Positions 15,162 to 24,874 of a stretch of DNA of 64,000 nucleotides are shown in pieces. The notes beneath the pieces are model-generated. The model made no database searches. It saw nothing but the letters and a program-made list of their open reading frames with translations, and was not told where the DNA came from. Origin of the DNA: JAJXXT01 sp963764465 (GTDB lineage Bacteria > Pseudomonadota > Alphaproteobacteria > Acetobacterales > Acetobacteraceae); contig CAVXSO010000002.1 in assembly GCA_963764465.1 (NCBI GenBank), forward strand, positions 124,001-188,000. Reading direction: 5' to 3'. The translations under genes were made by a program, and so were the position numbers. Numbering within the stretch: the stretch's first letter is position 1; each line of letters opens with the position of its first letter.

Positions 15162-18100
15162 ATGGCGCGCTTCTTCATCGAGCGGCCGGTCCTGGCCAAT
15201 GTGCTCGCGATCCTGTTCGTGCTGATCGGCGCCGTCGCGCTGTTCGGGCTTCCCGTCGCGCAATACCCGAACGTGGTGCCGCCCACGGTGCAGGTGACGG
15301 CGCGCTACCCTGGCGCGAGTGCCCAGACGCTGCTGGACACGGTGGCGCAGCCGATCGAGACCGCGGTCAACGGGGTGGACGGCATGCTCTACATGCAGTC
15401 CACGGAGACGGCGAGTGGCACCTACACGCTGACGGTAACGTTCCGTATCGGCACCGATCTCGATTTTGCGCAGGTGCTGGTGCAGAACCGCGTCTCCGGC
15501 GTGCTCGCCGCGCTGCCGCTGGCGGTGCAGGCGCAGGGCGTGCAGGTGCAGAAGAAATCCACCTCCATCCTGCAGATTGTCACGCTGACCTCGCCCAGGG
15601 GCACGCATGACGCGCTGTTCCTGAGCAATTACGCCACGCTGCGCCTGGTCGATCCGCTGTCGCGCATTCCCGGCGTCGGTGGTGTCAGCGTCTTCGGCGT
15701 CGGCGAGTATGCGATGCGCATCTGGCTTGATCCGCAGCAGTTGCTGGCGCGCGGGCTGGTGCCGTCCGATGTCGTCGCCGCGATCCAGAGCCAGAGCCAG
15801 GCGGTCTCGGGCGGGCAGATCGGGGCACCCCCCGCACCGGCGGGGCAGGCGTTCCAGTACGTGGTGAACCTGCAGGGAAGGCTCGCGGATCCGGCCGCCT
15901 TCCGCGACATCGTCGTGAAGTCCGCCAACGGGTCCGTGACACGCCTCGGCGACGTCGCGCGCGTGGAGCTGGGCGCGCAGACCTACGCGCAGGATTTCCG
16001 GCTCGACAACAAGCCGGCGGCCGGCCTCTCGATCTCGCTCACGCCCGATGCCAACGCGCTGGCGGTCGCCACCCGGGTGAAGGCGGAGATGCAGCGCCTC
16101 GCGCGCGACATGCCGCCCGATGTCGCCTACGCGGTGCCGTTCGACACCACACGCTTCGTCGCCGCTTCCATCCACGAAGTTTGGAAGACGCTGGGCGAGG
16201 CGGCGGTGCTGGTGCTCGTCGTCATCATCGTCTTCCTGCAGGACTGGCGCGCGACGCTGGTGCCGGCGACGACGGTGCCGGTGACCATCATCGGCGCCTT
16301 CGCGTTCATGGCCGCCTTCGGCTTCACGGTGAACCTCTCGACGCTGTTCGCGCTGATTCTCGCGATCGGCATCGTCGTGGACGACGCGATCATCGTCGTC
16401 GAGGGCGTGGTGCACCACATGGAGCGAGGCTTGAACTCGCACGACGCGGCGATCCAGGCGATGAAGGACCTACTCGGGCCCATCATCGGCATCACGCTGG
16501 TGCTGATGGCGGTGTTCCTGCCGGCGGCGTTCCTGCCGGGCCTCACCGGGCGGATGTACGCGCAGTTCGCGCTGGTGATCGCGGCGACGGCGCTGATCAG
16601 CGCGATCAACGCGGTGACGCTGAAGCCCACGCAGTCCGCGCTGTGGCTGCGCCTGCCCACGCCGCCGGAGCAGCGCAACATCTTCTACCGCGGCTTCAAC
16701 GCCGTCTACGACGCGACCGAGCGCGGCTACATGGCGATCGTCGGCGTGATGGCGCGGCGTGCCGTGCTGTTCTCCATCATCGCCTTCCTCGCTGTCGTGG
16801 CGGCCGTCTGGAGCTTCGCGCGGCTGCCGACCGCGTTCATCCCCGCCGAGGACCAGGGCTACCTCATCGTCGCGGTGCAGTTGCCGGAGGGCGCGTCGCT
16901 GGAACGGACGGCGGCGGCGCTGAAGCGCGTGGGCGACATCGCGCTGAAGCAGACCGGGGTCGCGGAGGTGGTGCAGATCGCCGGCATCTCGGCGCTGGAC
17001 AACAGCGCAGCACTCGCGTCGGCCGGCGCGGTCTATGTCATCCTCAAGGACTGGGGCGAGCGCAAGCCCGGCTCGCCCGGCGACCTGCGCCAGCTTTATC
17101 CGCGGCTGCAGGCGGCGCTGAACACCATCCCCGATGGCAAGGCGCTGGTGCTGGTGCCGCCGCCGATCCAGGGCATCGGCAACGCGAACGGCTTCAACAT
17201 GCAGGTCGTGCTGCGCGACGGCTCGCAGGATTGGTCGCGGCTGCAGAACCTCACGGACAAGATCGTGCGCGATGCCTCGACCCAGAGCGGGCTGCAGCAC
17301 GTCGCGACCACGTTCCGCGCCGCCGGCCCGCAGCTCGAGGTCGATATCGACCGCACGAAGGCGGAGACGCTGGGTGTCGCGGTGGGCGACATATTCTCCG
17401 CCGTGTCGAGCTATGTCGGCTCCGGCTACGTGAACCAGTTCAACACGCTCGGGCGCGTGTTCCAGGTGTATGTGCAGGCGGACGCGCGCTACCGGCTGCG
17501 GCCCTCCGACCTCGAGGCGATCCGCGTGCGCGGCGCGAGCGGGGCGATGCTGCCGCTGGGCACGCTGGCGACCATCCGGCGTGTGGCGGGCCCCTCGCTG
17601 ATCTCGCTCTACAACCTCTACCCGACGGCGGCGATCGTGGGGTTGCCGGCGGCGGGCTTCAGCTCCGGCCAGGCGCTCGACATCATGGACCAGGTCGCGG
17701 CGGAGGACCTGCCGCCAGGCACCGGGTATGAGTGGACCGCGATGTCCTACCAGGAGAAGGAGGTCGGCGGGCAGATCATCGTCGTCTTCCTGCTGGCGAT
17801 GGTGCTGGTCTATCTCTGCCTCGCCGGGCAGTACGAGAGCTGGATCACGCCGCTCGCGGTGATGGTCGCGGTCCCGATGTCGCTCGCGGGGCCGGGGCTG
17901 GTGCTGGGCGTGCTGGGGCTCGCGAACAACCTCTACACGCAGATCGGCGTGGTGCTGCTGATCGCGCTCTCGGCCAAGAACGCGATCCTGATCGTCGAGG
18001 TGGCGCGCGAGCGGGTGGCGGAAGGCATGGCCCCGATCGAGGCGGCGCTGCTGGCGGCGCGGATACGGCTGCGGCCGATCCTGATGACGTCCTTCGCCTT

Positions 18101-18296
18101 CATCCTCGGCGTGGTGCCGCTGGTGCTCTCCTCCGGCGCGGGGGCTGCGGCGCGGGTGACCCTCGGGCTCGCGGTGCTGAGCGGCATGGTGGCGTCCACG
18201 CTGCTCGCGGTGCTGTTCGTGCCGTCGCTGTTCCTGCTGTTCAACCGGCTGGAGAGCTGGCTGCGTCGGCCGAAGCAGGCGCCGGCCCGCACCTGA
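15162..18296 (+). CDS. RND multidrug efflux pump, inner-membrane transporter (HAE1/AcrB family)
   Basis: 1,044 residues, almost exactly AcrB length, with the N-terminal 'MARFFIERPVLANVLAILF' typical of HAE1 pumps. The proton-relay residues are present: adjacent Asp at 407-408 (GIVVDDAIIVVE) and Lys at 939 (SAKNAILIVEVA). There are two large periplasmic porter/docking loops. It exchanges protons for amphiphilic drugs or other lipophiles. It forms an operon with the adaptor gene; no outer-membrane factor gene follows, so a TolC-like channel must be encoded elsewhere. Substrate range cannot be inferred. Downstream is a co-directional LuxR-type regulator gene, 86 bases away. Confidence 0.95.
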   Translation: MARFFIERPVLANVLAILFVLIGAVALFGLPVAQYPNVVPPTVQVTARYPGASAQTLLDTVAQPIETAVNGVDGMLYMQSTETASGTYTLTVTFRIGTDLDFAQVLVQNRVSGVLAALPLAVQAQGVQVQKKSTSILQIVTLTSPRGTHDALFLSNYATLRLVDPLSRIPGVGGVSVFGVGEYAMRIWLDPQQLLARGLVPSDVVAAIQSQSQAVSGGQIGAPPAPAGQAFQYVVNLQGRLADPAAFRDIVVKSANGSVTRLGDVARVELGAQTYAQDFRLDNKPAAGLSISLTPDANALAVATRVKAEMQRLARDMPPDVAYAVPFDTTRFVAASIHEVWKTLGEAAVLVLVVIIVFLQDWRATLVPATTVPVTIIGAFAFMAAFGFTVNLSTLFALILAIGIVVDDAIIVVEGVVHHMERGLNSHDAAIQAMKDLLGPIIGITLVLMAVFLPAAFLPGLTGRMYAQFALVIAATALISAINAVTLKPTQSALWLRLPTPPEQRNIFYRGFNAVYDATERGYMAIVGVMARRAVLFSIIAFLAVVAAVWSFARLPTAFIPAEDQGYLIVAVQLPEGASLERTAAALKRVGDIALKQTGVAEVVQIAGISALDNSAALASAGAVYVILKDWGERKPGSPGDLRQLYPRLQAALNTIPDGKALVLVPPPIQGIGNANGFNMQVVLRDGSQDWSRLQNLTDKIVRDASTQSGLQHVATTFRAAGPQLEVDIDRTKAETLGVAVGDIFSAVSSYVGSGYVNQFNTLGRVFQVYVQADARYRLRPSDLEAIRVRGASGAMLPLGTLATIRRVAGPSLISLYNLYPTAAIVGLPAAGFSSGQALDIMDQVAAEDLPPGTGYEWTAMSYQEKEVGGQIIVVFLLAMVLVYLCLAGQYESWITPLAVMVAVPMSLAGPGLVLGVLGLANNLYTQIGVVLLIALSAKNAILIVEVARERVAEGMAPIEAALLAARIRLRPILMTSFAFILGVVPLVLSSGAGAAARVTLGLAVLSGMVASTLLAVLFVPSLFLLFNRLESWLRRPKQAPART

Positions 18297-18382
18297 GGCG
18301 CCCCCGGGCCGTTGACGAAACGAGACTTCGTTCCGGGCGCGGTTCTTGCTACGAGGGACTGACGACCGCGAGCGGGTGCGCG

Positions 18383-19501
18383 ATGCAGGAGCAAGCCGTC
18401 TGGAACGTCCTCGAGGCCGCCTATGCGAGCGCCGTGGCGCCGCAGGCCGAGCGCGACATGCTGCTGGGCCTGGCCGGGCTGTTCCGCTGCCATTTCGCCG
18501 ACACCTTCGCGCGCACCGGCGACAACAGCGTGCGCACCGGCGCCGCCGTCGGGCTCGATCCGCGCGACTACGAGGAGGAACTGCTCGGCCACTGGTCCCA
18601 GCGCAATGTCTGGGGGCAGCGGCGGCCAGTGCAGATCGCGGGCGAGATCGTCACCACGCGCGAGATGGTGACGAAGGAAGAGCTGGTGGCGAGCGAGATG
18701 TACAACGAGTACCTCGCGCCGCGCGGGTTGCACGAGGGGCTGCGCCTTGCCACCTGGGCGGGTGGCGGCTGGATACAGGACATCTCCCTGTTGCGCTCAT
18801 GGTCCGGCGGGCCGTTCGATGCGGGGGAAATCGCACTCGCGGAACGGCTGCTGCCGCATCTGCGCCGCTCCGTCGCCGTGGCGCGCCGGCTGCGCTGGGC
18901 GGCGACGGAGGCCGAGGCCGGGCTCGCGACGATGGACGCAACGCACCACGCGGTCTTCCTGCTCGACCGCGGGGGCTTCGTGCGGCGCATGAACCGGGCG
19001 GCGGAGACCATGGTTGCGCAGGCCGACGGGCTGGTCGCGACGCGCGAGGGCCTGGTGCCGGCGGACCGGCGGGAGGCGCAGGCGTTCGCCGCGCTGCTGG
19101 CGGTGGCGGCGGGCGTGGGACGGCAGCACCCGGTTTCCGGCAACATGCGCCTGCGGCGGGCGGAGCGCCCGGCGCTCTCCGTCATCGCCCAGCCGCTCGG
19201 CCGCGCGGAGGACTGGCCGCTGCCGAACCCGCCCGGCGTGCTGCTGATAGCGACCGATCCCGAGCTGCTGGACGCGGCGCGCGAGGCACAGCTCCGCGCG
19301 CGCTTCGGCTTCACGGATATCGAGGCCGCCGTGGCGCTGGAGCTGCTGGCCGGGCGCGACATCGGCGAGATCGCGGCGCGGCGGGAGAGCGGTGTCGCCG
19401 CCATCCGCGCCCACATTGCCGGCGCGATGCTGAAGGCCGGCGTCACGCGGCAGGCGGAGCTGATCGGCGTGCTGCTGCGCCTGCCGCTGCCCGGAGCATG
19501 A
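18383..19501 (+). CDS. LuxR-type helix-turn-helix transcriptional regulator
   Basis: A 372-residue protein. The C-terminal ~65 residues form a LuxR/GerE-type HTH (RARFGFTDIEAAVALELLAG, then GEIAARRESGVAAIRAHIAG and a final 'AGVTRQAELIGVLLRL'). It is somewhat degenerate compared with the usual LT.xE.xV..L..G pattern. The N-terminal ~300 residues look like a PAS/GAF-like sensory region without a recognised ligand signature. The ATG at 18383 is chosen over the longer open frame because it follows the 86-base gap and fits the family start. It could regulate the adjacent efflux operon or the convergent hydrolase operon; neither is shown by the sequence. Confidence 0.82.
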   Translation: MQEQAVWNVLEAAYASAVAPQAERDMLLGLAGLFRCHFADTFARTGDNSVRTGAAVGLDPRDYEEELLGHWSQRNVWGQRRPVQIAGEIVTTREMVTKEELVASEMYNEYLAPRGLHEGLRLATWAGGGWIQDISLLRSWSGGPFDAGEIALAERLLPHLRRSVAVARRLRWAATEAEAGLATMDATHHAVFLLDRGGFVRRMNRAAETMVAQADGLVATREGLVPADRREAQAFAALLAVAAGVGRQHPVSGNMRLRRAERPALSVIAQPLGRAEDWPLPNPPGVLLIATDPELLDAAREAQLRARFGFTDIEAAVALELLAGRDIGEIAARRESGVAAIRAHIAGAMLKAGVTRQAELIGVLLRLPLPGA

Positions 19502-19541
19502 CGCAGCCCGGAGCGTGACGAAGCCGGAATGACCTGACGGG

Positions 19542-21341
19542 TCAGAGAATGGGCAGCAGCACCCGGCTCGGCCGCGCGGCGTCGGAAAACAGCGTGATGC
19601 GAGCGATGCGGGGCAGGCGGCCCTCCCCCTCCTTCTCGCCGCTCTGCGGGTTGACGTCGAATTTCGGAAAGTTGCTGGCCGCGATGTCCAGCCGGATGCG
19701 ATGGCCGGGCAGGAAGCGGTTGGCCGTGGGCATCAGCATCACGCGAATGCGCGTGACGGCGCCCGGCGTGCGCAGGCGCGGATGCGCGTGGTCCTCGGCG
19801 TAGCGCAGGCGCACGATGCCGTCGGAGAGCAGCATCGCGAAGCCGCGCGGGTCGTCCGGTGTCGGCGGATGCACGTCCACGAGCTTGGCGGTGATGTCGG
19901 CGTCCGGCGCATCGGTCGCGACGAAGAGCTCGGCGGTGATGGGGCCGACGATGGTGATCTCCCGCTGCAGCTTCGGCGTCTGGAACACCAGCACGTCCGG
20001 GCGCGCGGCGAGCGGCAGGTAGGGCGGGCGGCAGCCGAGGAAGCCCGGCCGCTCCACCTGGTCGAAGGCGCCGGCCGTCGCGACGGGTTCGAGGCTGGAG
20101 AAGGCGCCGCCGATGGTGGGCACGGGATGCGCGGGGTCGCTCAGCCAGGCGGTCGGCGGATCGTCCGCGCCCGGTGTCGCGGGCGAGAGGTTGCCGCCGT
20201 GATGCAGGTGGTACGGACAGAAATCGACGCCGGGGGGTGGCCAGTCGGCGAAGGCGGACCAGGCGCCGCCATGGTCGAGATGGCCCGCCTGCGTCCGCCG
20301 GCCGCTGCCGCCGCCCATGACGAAGATGCGTGCCGCGGGCTCGGGATTTTCCGTCCCGCCGAGCGCGTGGCGGAAATGCCTGAGCCGGTACTGGCGCCAG
20401 TCGCCGGCCCAGGAATCGAGCGTCGCCTCCGGCCCGAAATCGACCTCGCCGAAGACACGGTCGCTGCGGTCGCCGTGCTTCCAGGGGCCGAGGATGAGGC
20501 GCTGCGTGCCGCGACCGGCGCGCTTCAGGCCGAGGTAATTGGCGGTCGCGGTGAAGGGATAGGGGTCGTACCAGCTCGACATGTGCACGCAGTCGGCGGG
20601 CGCGTAGCCCTCGTGCCAGCCCTCCGCCCAGATGCCGAGCTGTTGCCAGAACGTATCGAACGCGCCGTGCGTCCATTGCTCGAAGAGATAGGCCTCGTAG
20701 TCCGGGTGGTGGCGCAGCGGCGAGTGGCCGGGGCGCCAGGGCAGTGCCGTGAACCAGTCGCTTATGTCCTCGGCCTGCAGCGCCGCGCGCATCACCGGAT
20801 CGGCCATCGCCTCGGGCGATTCGATCGCCTGGCGGTGCGCCCAGGTCGCCTGCTTCATCTCGAAGGCGCCCCATTGGCGGATGCCGCCTTCCCAGGCGTT
20901 GGCGAAGCCACCGGAATCCAGCACCTGGGCGGTGAGGCCCTTCGGTGCCAGGCAGCCGAGTGCCGCCTGCGTGTGGGCCGCGTAGGAGAGGCCCATGGTG
21001 CAGATGCGCCCGTCGCACCACGGCTCGGCCACCAGCCAGGCGCAGGTGTCGAAGCCGTCCTCGCCGTCGGAGAGGTATTTGACGAAGCGGCCCTCGCTGC
21101 CATGCCGGCCGCGCGTGTCCTGGTAGACGACGGCGAAGCCCGCCGCGTTGAAGAAGCGGGCGAGCCCCTCGCGCGAGACCGGCGTGCGGTCGGCGGCGGT
21201 GATCTCGCTGCGGCTGGTGTGGTCGCGCCCGTAGGGCGTGCGCTCGAGGACGACGGGGAACGGCCCCTTTCCGTCCGGCAGATGGATGTCGGTCGCGAGG
21301 TTGACGCCGTCGCGCATCGCAACCATCCGCGTCTCGGCCAT
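19542..21341 (-). CDS. CocE/NonD-family serine hydrolase (X-Pro dipeptidyl-peptidase-like)
   Basis: A 599-residue alpha/beta hydrolase of the cocaine esterase/X-Pro dipeptidyl-peptidase superfamily. The N-terminal 'MRDGVNLATDIHLP' and 'RTPYGR' are family hallmarks. The nucleophile is Ser119 in GLSYAA. 'VYQDTRGRHGSEG' sits just before it, and a C-terminal jelly-roll domain (~370-599) carries 'GHRIRLDIAASNFPKFDVN'. These enzymes hydrolyse acyl esters or amides. There is no signal peptide, so it acts in the cytosol. It is the last gene of a dipeptide-type ABC importer operon, with its ATG overlapping the preceding stop by 1 base. It probably processes the imported compound. Confidence 0.9.
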   Translation of the reverse strand: MAETRMVAMRDGVNLATDIHLPDGKGPFPVVLERTPYGRDHTSRSEITAADRTPVSREGLARFFNAAGFAVVYQDTRGRHGSEGRFVKYLSDGEDGFDTCAWLVAEPWCDGRICTMGLSYAAHTQAALGCLAPKGLTAQVLDSGGFANAWEGGIRQWGAFEMKQATWAHRQAIESPEAMADPVMRAALQAEDISDWFTALPWRPGHSPLRHHPDYEAYLFEQWTHGAFDTFWQQLGIWAEGWHEGYAPADCVHMSSWYDPYPFTATANYLGLKRAGRGTQRLILGPWKHGDRSDRVFGEVDFGPEATLDSWAGDWRQYRLRHFRHALGGTENPEPAARIFVMGGGSGRRTQAGHLDHGGAWSAFADWPPPGVDFCPYHLHHGGNLSPATPGADDPPTAWLSDPAHPVPTIGGAFSSLEPVATAGAFDQVERPGFLGCRPPYLPLAARPDVLVFQTPKLQREITIVGPITAELFVATDAPDADITAKLVDVHPPTPDDPRGFAMLLSDGIVRLRYAEDHAHPRLRTPGAVTRIRVMLMPTANRFLPGHRIRLDIAASNFPKFDVNPQSGEKEGEGRLPRIARITLFSDAARPSRVLLPIL

Positions 21342-22096
21342 CAGGGTTCCTCGAGTTCAGTGGAAAGGGCGCGCAGTTCCGCGGTGTGGGGGTGCGTCGT
21401 GCGGCCGGCGCGCAGCGCCTCGGCGGAGATGGTCTCGACCACCAGGCCGCCCTGCATCACCGAGATCATCGGGCAGAGATGCGCCACGACGGCCAGGTTG
21501 TGGCTGACCATGACGTAGGTGAGGCTGCGCTCGCGCTGCAGGTCCGAGAGCAGGTTCAGCACCTCCGCCTGCACCGAGACGTCGAGCGCGCTGGTCGGCT
21601 CGTCGAGCAGCAGCACCTCGGGCGAGGTGATGAGCGCGCGGGCGATGGCCACGCGCTGGCGCTGGCCCCCGGAAAGCTGGTGCGGGTAGCGGAAGCGCAC
21701 CTCCCGCGGCAGCGCCACTTCATCGAGGGCGCGCGGGATCGCGGCGTCCGCGCCGCCGATGCCCTGTGCCACCAGCGGCTCGGCGAGCGCGCGGTCCACG
21801 GTCTGGCGCGGGTGCAGCGAGCCGTAGGGGTCCTGGAAGACCATCTGCACACGGCGGAAGAAGGCGCGGCCGCGCCGGCGCGGCAGTTCCACGCCGTCCA
21901 GCGCCATGCGCCCGGACCACTCCTCGTTGAGGCCGGCGAGTGCGCGCAGCACGGTGGACTTGCCCGAGCCGCTTTCGCCCACGATGCCCCAGGCGGCACC
22001 GCGCGCGACGGCGAAGGAGACGCCGCGCACGGCCTCGAGCTTGCCGAAGCGGATGACGAGGTTCTCGACGGAAATCAGAGGGGGCCGTCCATCCAC
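21341..22096 (-). CDS. Peptide-type ABC transporter ATP-binding protein (DppF/OppF-like)
   Basis: A 251-residue ATPase with Walker A (GESGSGKST), signature (LSGGQRQR), Walker B (VLLLDEPTSALD) and H-loop (VSHNLAVV). The Q-loop region 'MVFQDPYGSLHPRQTV' is diagnostic for the OppF/DppF half of peptide importers. No ATG is available at the right place; the GTG at 22096 is the only start that includes the first strand, and it overlaps dppD's end by 22 bases. It is slightly short because the usual C-terminal 4Fe-4S/zinc-binding tail of DppF proteins is absent. It should heterodimerise with the gene product upstream. Confidence 0.9.
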   Translation of the reverse strand: MDGRPPLISVENLVIRFGKLEAVRGVSFAVARGAAWGIVGESGSGKSTVLRALAGLNEEWSGRMALDGVELPRRRGRAFFRRVQMVFQDPYGSLHPRQTVDRALAEPLVAQGIGGADAAIPRALDEVALPREVRFRYPHQLSGGQRQRVAIARALITSPEVLLLDEPTSALDVSVQAEVLNLLSDLQRERSLTYVMVSHNLAVVAHLCPMISVMQGGLVVETISAEALRAGRTTHPHTAELRALSTELEEP

Positions 22097-22911
22097 GCGG
22101 CATCGCGGGTCATGGTGGCGAGGCGCGCCTGAGGGTGGGACAGCGTCGGCAGGCAGGCGAGCAGCCCGCGCGTGTAGGGGTGTTCCGCGCGGGCGAGGCC
22201 CGAGGCCTTCAGCTCCTCGACGATGCGGCCGGCATACATCACCACCACCCGGTCGCAGAAATGCGAGACCAGCGGCAGGTCGTGGCTGATGAGGATCAGC
22301 GACATGCCGTGGCGGGAGACGAGGTCCTCCATCAGGCGCAGGATCTCCGCCTGCACCGTGGCGTCGAGTGCCGACGTCGGTTCGTCGGCGATCAGCAGTT
22401 CCGGGTCCGGCGCCATCATCATCGCGATCATCACGCGCTGGCCCATGCCGCCCGAGAGCTCGTGCGGGTAGGCGCCGGCGACGCGCGCGGGATCGCGGAT
22501 CTGCACCTGGGCGAGCAGGTCGATCGCCGCTTCCCGTGCCTCCCGCCTGGAGCTTTTGCGGTGCAGGCGCCAGGCTTCCGCGATCTGCTCGCCCGCGGTC
22601 ATCACCGGATTGAGCGAGAATTTCGGGTCCTGCATGATGAGGCCGGCGCGCTTGCCGCGGATCGCGCGCATCTGCCGCTCGCTCGCGGTCAGCACGTCGA
22701 TGCCGTCGAAGGAGAGGCGGTCGGCGGTGACGTGCGCCTCCGGCGGCAGCAGCTTGAGCAGCGAGCGCGCGGTGAGCGACTTGCCGGAGCCGCTCTCGCC
22801 CACGATGCCGAGCTTTTCCGAACCCAGCGTGAGCGAGACGCCGCGCACCGCGTGCGACGGACCGCGCGGTGTGGGGAAGGCGATGCTGAGGTTGGCGATC
22901 TCGACCTTCAT
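22075..22911 (-). CDS. Peptide-type ABC transporter ATP-binding protein (DppD/OppD-like)
   Basis: A 278-residue ATPase. Walker A (GESGSGKSL), 'MQDPKFSLNPVMTAGEQIAE' (the OppD-type Q-loop), signature LSGGMGQR, Walker B (LLIADEPTSALD) and 'ISHDLPLV' are all intact. The C-terminal 'YAGRIVEELKASGLARAEHP' and 'YTRGLLACLPTL' are typical of OppD/DppD. The start at 22911 overlaps the dppC stop by 4 bases. It powers the DppBC channel together with the following ATPase. Energy coupling is at the cytoplasmic face of the inner membrane. Confidence 0.92.
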   Translation of the reverse strand: MKVEIANLSIAFPTPRGPSHAVRGVSLTLGSEKLGIVGESGSGKSLTARSLLKLLPPEAHVTADRLSFDGIDVLTASERQMRAIRGKRAGLIMQDPKFSLNPVMTAGEQIAEAWRLHRKSSRREAREAAIDLLAQVQIRDPARVAGAYPHELSGGMGQRVMIAMMMAPDPELLIADEPTSALDATVQAEILRLMEDLVSRHGMSLILISHDLPLVSHFCDRVVVMYAGRIVEELKASGLARAEHPYTRGLLACLPTLSHPQARLATMTRDAAWMDGPL

Positions 22912-23864
22912 GCTCGTTGTTTCGGATCCAGAACATCGCGCAGGCCGTCGCCCAGCAGGTTGAAGGCCAGCGATGCCACGAAGATCGCCGTCGCGGGCAT
23001 CATCGGCACCCACCAGTGGTCCAGGATGAAGCGGCGCGCGGAGGCAATCATGGCACCCCACTCCGGCGAGGGCGGCTGCGCGCCCATGCCGAGGAAGCCC
23101 AGCGCCGCCGCCGTGAGGATGATGGAGCTCATGTCCAGCGTCACGCGCACGATGAGGCTGCCGAGGCTGAGCGGCACGATGTGCACCAGGATGATGCGCA
23201 TGCGCGAGGCACCGGCGAGGCGGGTGGCGGCGATGAAGTCCGCGTTGCGGATCGCGAGCGTCTCTGCCCGCGCGATGCGCGCATAGGGCGGCCAGGCGGT
23301 GAGCGCGATCGCGATGATGGCGCTGGTGATGCCGGGCGTGATGGCGGCGACGAAGGCCAGCGCCAGGATCAGGCGCGGGAAGGCGAGGAAGACATCGGTC
23401 ACGCGCATCAGCACACGATCCCCGAAGCCGCCGATATAGCCCGCGGCGCAGCCGACGAGCAGGCCGATGGGTGCCACGAGCAGGACGATGGAGACCACCA
23501 TGCCGAGCGTGATGCGCCCGCCCCAGAGCAGGCGAGAGAGCGTGTCGCGGCCAAGCTCGTCCGTGCCGAGCCAGTGCAGCGCGCTGGGCGGCGCGAGGCG
23601 GTTGGCGAGGTCCTGCGCATCCGGGTTGTAGGGTGCCAGCAGGGGGGCGGCGAGCGAGGCGGCGATGAGCAGCAGGATCGCGACCAGCCCGGCCATTGCC
23701 AGCGGATTGGCGCGCAGGTCGCACCACAGCCGGTACAGCCGGCCCCAGCCGGCCTGGCGCCGCGAGGCGGGCGTGTCCGAGAGCAGCCAGGCGCGCAGGC
23801 TCATGCTGCCGGCGGGGATGCCGCCGGCAGGAGGCATGCTGCCGGTGGAGGGCGTGGCGCTCAT
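22908..23864 (-). CDS. Peptide-type ABC transporter permease (DppC-like)
   Basis: A 318-residue inner-membrane protein. The DppC-type N-terminal OppC_N region (ANPLAMAGLVAILLLIAASL, then LAPYNPDAQDL) precedes 'GTDELGRDTLSRLLWGGRIT', a strong DppC/OppC signature. The EAA coupling loop follows around 'AAALGFLGMGAQPPSPEWGA'. It has about six spans. It shares 4-base overlaps with both neighbours. An unusual short Gly/Pro/Met-rich N-terminal extension of ~20 residues precedes a second in-frame ATG; the true start could be that one. Confidence 0.92.
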   Translation of the reverse strand: MSATPSTGSMPPAGGIPAGSMSLRAWLLSDTPASRRQAGWGRLYRLWCDLRANPLAMAGLVAILLLIAASLAAPLLAPYNPDAQDLANRLAPPSALHWLGTDELGRDTLSRLLWGGRITLGMVVSIVLLVAPIGLLVGCAAGYIGGFGDRVLMRVTDVFLAFPRLILALAFVAAITPGITSAIIAIALTAWPPYARIARAETLAIRNADFIAATRLAGASRMRIILVHIVPLSLGSLIVRVTLDMSSIILTAAALGFLGMGAQPPSPEWGAMIASARRFILDHWWVPMMPATAIFVASLAFNLLGDGLRDVLDPKQRA

Positions 23865-24874
23865 CGGACGCGCGGGTCCATCAGCCGGTAGAGGATATCG
23901 GCGAGCAGGTTGAGGAAGACGTAGACCATGCCGATGACGAGTGTGGCGCCGAGCACCGCGTTCATGTCCGCGTTGAGCAGCGAGATGGTGAGGTACTGGC
24001 CGAGCCCGGGCCAGGAGAACACGGATTCCGTCACCACCGCGCCCTCGAGCAGCCCTGCATAGGTGAGCGCCAGCACGGTGATCAGCTGCACCCAGATGTT
24101 GCCGAAGGCGTGGCGCCAGACGATACGCGCGCCGGAAAGCCCCTTGGCGCGCGCCGTGGTGATGTACTCGCCGCGCAGCGCGTCCAGCATGAAGCCGCGG
24201 GTCATGCGCGTGATGTAAGCCATCGAGAAATAGGCCAGCACCAGCGCCGGCTGGACGAGATGCAGCAGCGCGTCCTGGAAGCTGCTCCAGTCGCCGGCGA
24301 TGATCGCGTCGATCACCAGCATGCCGGTCGCGCGCGGCACCATGCCGTCATAGGCGACGTCGTTCTGCCCCGTGCCCGGCAGCCAGCCCAGGGCGGCGTA
24401 GAACACGACGAGGGAGAGCATCGCGAGCATGAAGACAGGGATCGAGGAGCCGGCGAGGCTGAAGACGCGCACCGCGTGGTCCGTGCGCGTGCCCTGGCGA
24501 ACGGCGGCGAGCACGCCGAGCGGCACGCCGATGAGTGTCGCCACGATCATCGCCGCCGTCGCCAGCTCGAAGGTCGCGGGGAAGAAACGGCCGATGTCGT
24601 CGATCACCGGATGCGTCGTCATGACCGACGTTCCGAGATCGAGATGGGCGAGGTTGCGGACGAAAATCCAGAATTGATACCACAGCGGGCGGTTAAGCCC
24701 GAGCTCGATGCGCACGCGCGCCACCACGTCCGGCGGCGCGTGGTCTCCGAGGATGGCCACGATCGGGTCGATCGGCATCACCCTGCCGATGAAGAAGGTG
24801 ACGACGATCAGCCCGAACAGGGTAATGGGGACGCTGGCGGTGGCTGCCGCCAGCGTCCGCAGCCGTCCGCTCAC
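23861..24874 (-). CDS. Peptide-type ABC transporter permease (DppB-like)
   Basis: A 337-residue permease with an N-terminal transmembrane helix (VPITLFGLIVVTFFIGRVMP), the DppB-type loop 'LGLNRPLWYQFWIFVRNLAH' with 'LDLGTSV', and the EAA loop 'ARAKGLSGARIVWRHAFGN'. About six spans are visible. It forms the translocation pore with the DppC-like subunit. The start overlaps the stop of the binding-protein gene by 4 bases, giving an uninterrupted operon order SBP-B-C-D-F-hydrolase. Confidence 0.93.
   Translation of the reverse strand: MSGRLRTLAAATASVPITLFGLIVVTFFIGRVMPIDPIVAILGDHAPPDVVARVRIELGLNRPLWYQFWIFVRNLAHLDLGTSVMTTHPVIDDIGRFFPATFELATAAMIVATLIGVPLGVLAAVRQGTRTDHAVRVFSLAGSSIPVFMLAMLSLVVFYAALGWLPGTGQNDVAYDGMVPRATGMLVIDAIIAGDWSSFQDALLHLVQPALVLAYFSMAYITRMTRGFMLDALRGEYITTARAKGLSGARIVWRHAFGNIWVQLITVLALTYAGLLEGAVVTESVFSWPGLGQYLTISLLNADMNAVLGATLVIGMVYVFLNLLADILYRLMDPRVR

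Noticed and set aside
13698..16442. A 914-residue antisense frame over the efflux operon
   Set aside because: Composition dominated by His, Arg and Asp with no domain, lying exactly opposite well-conserved adaptor and pump genes.
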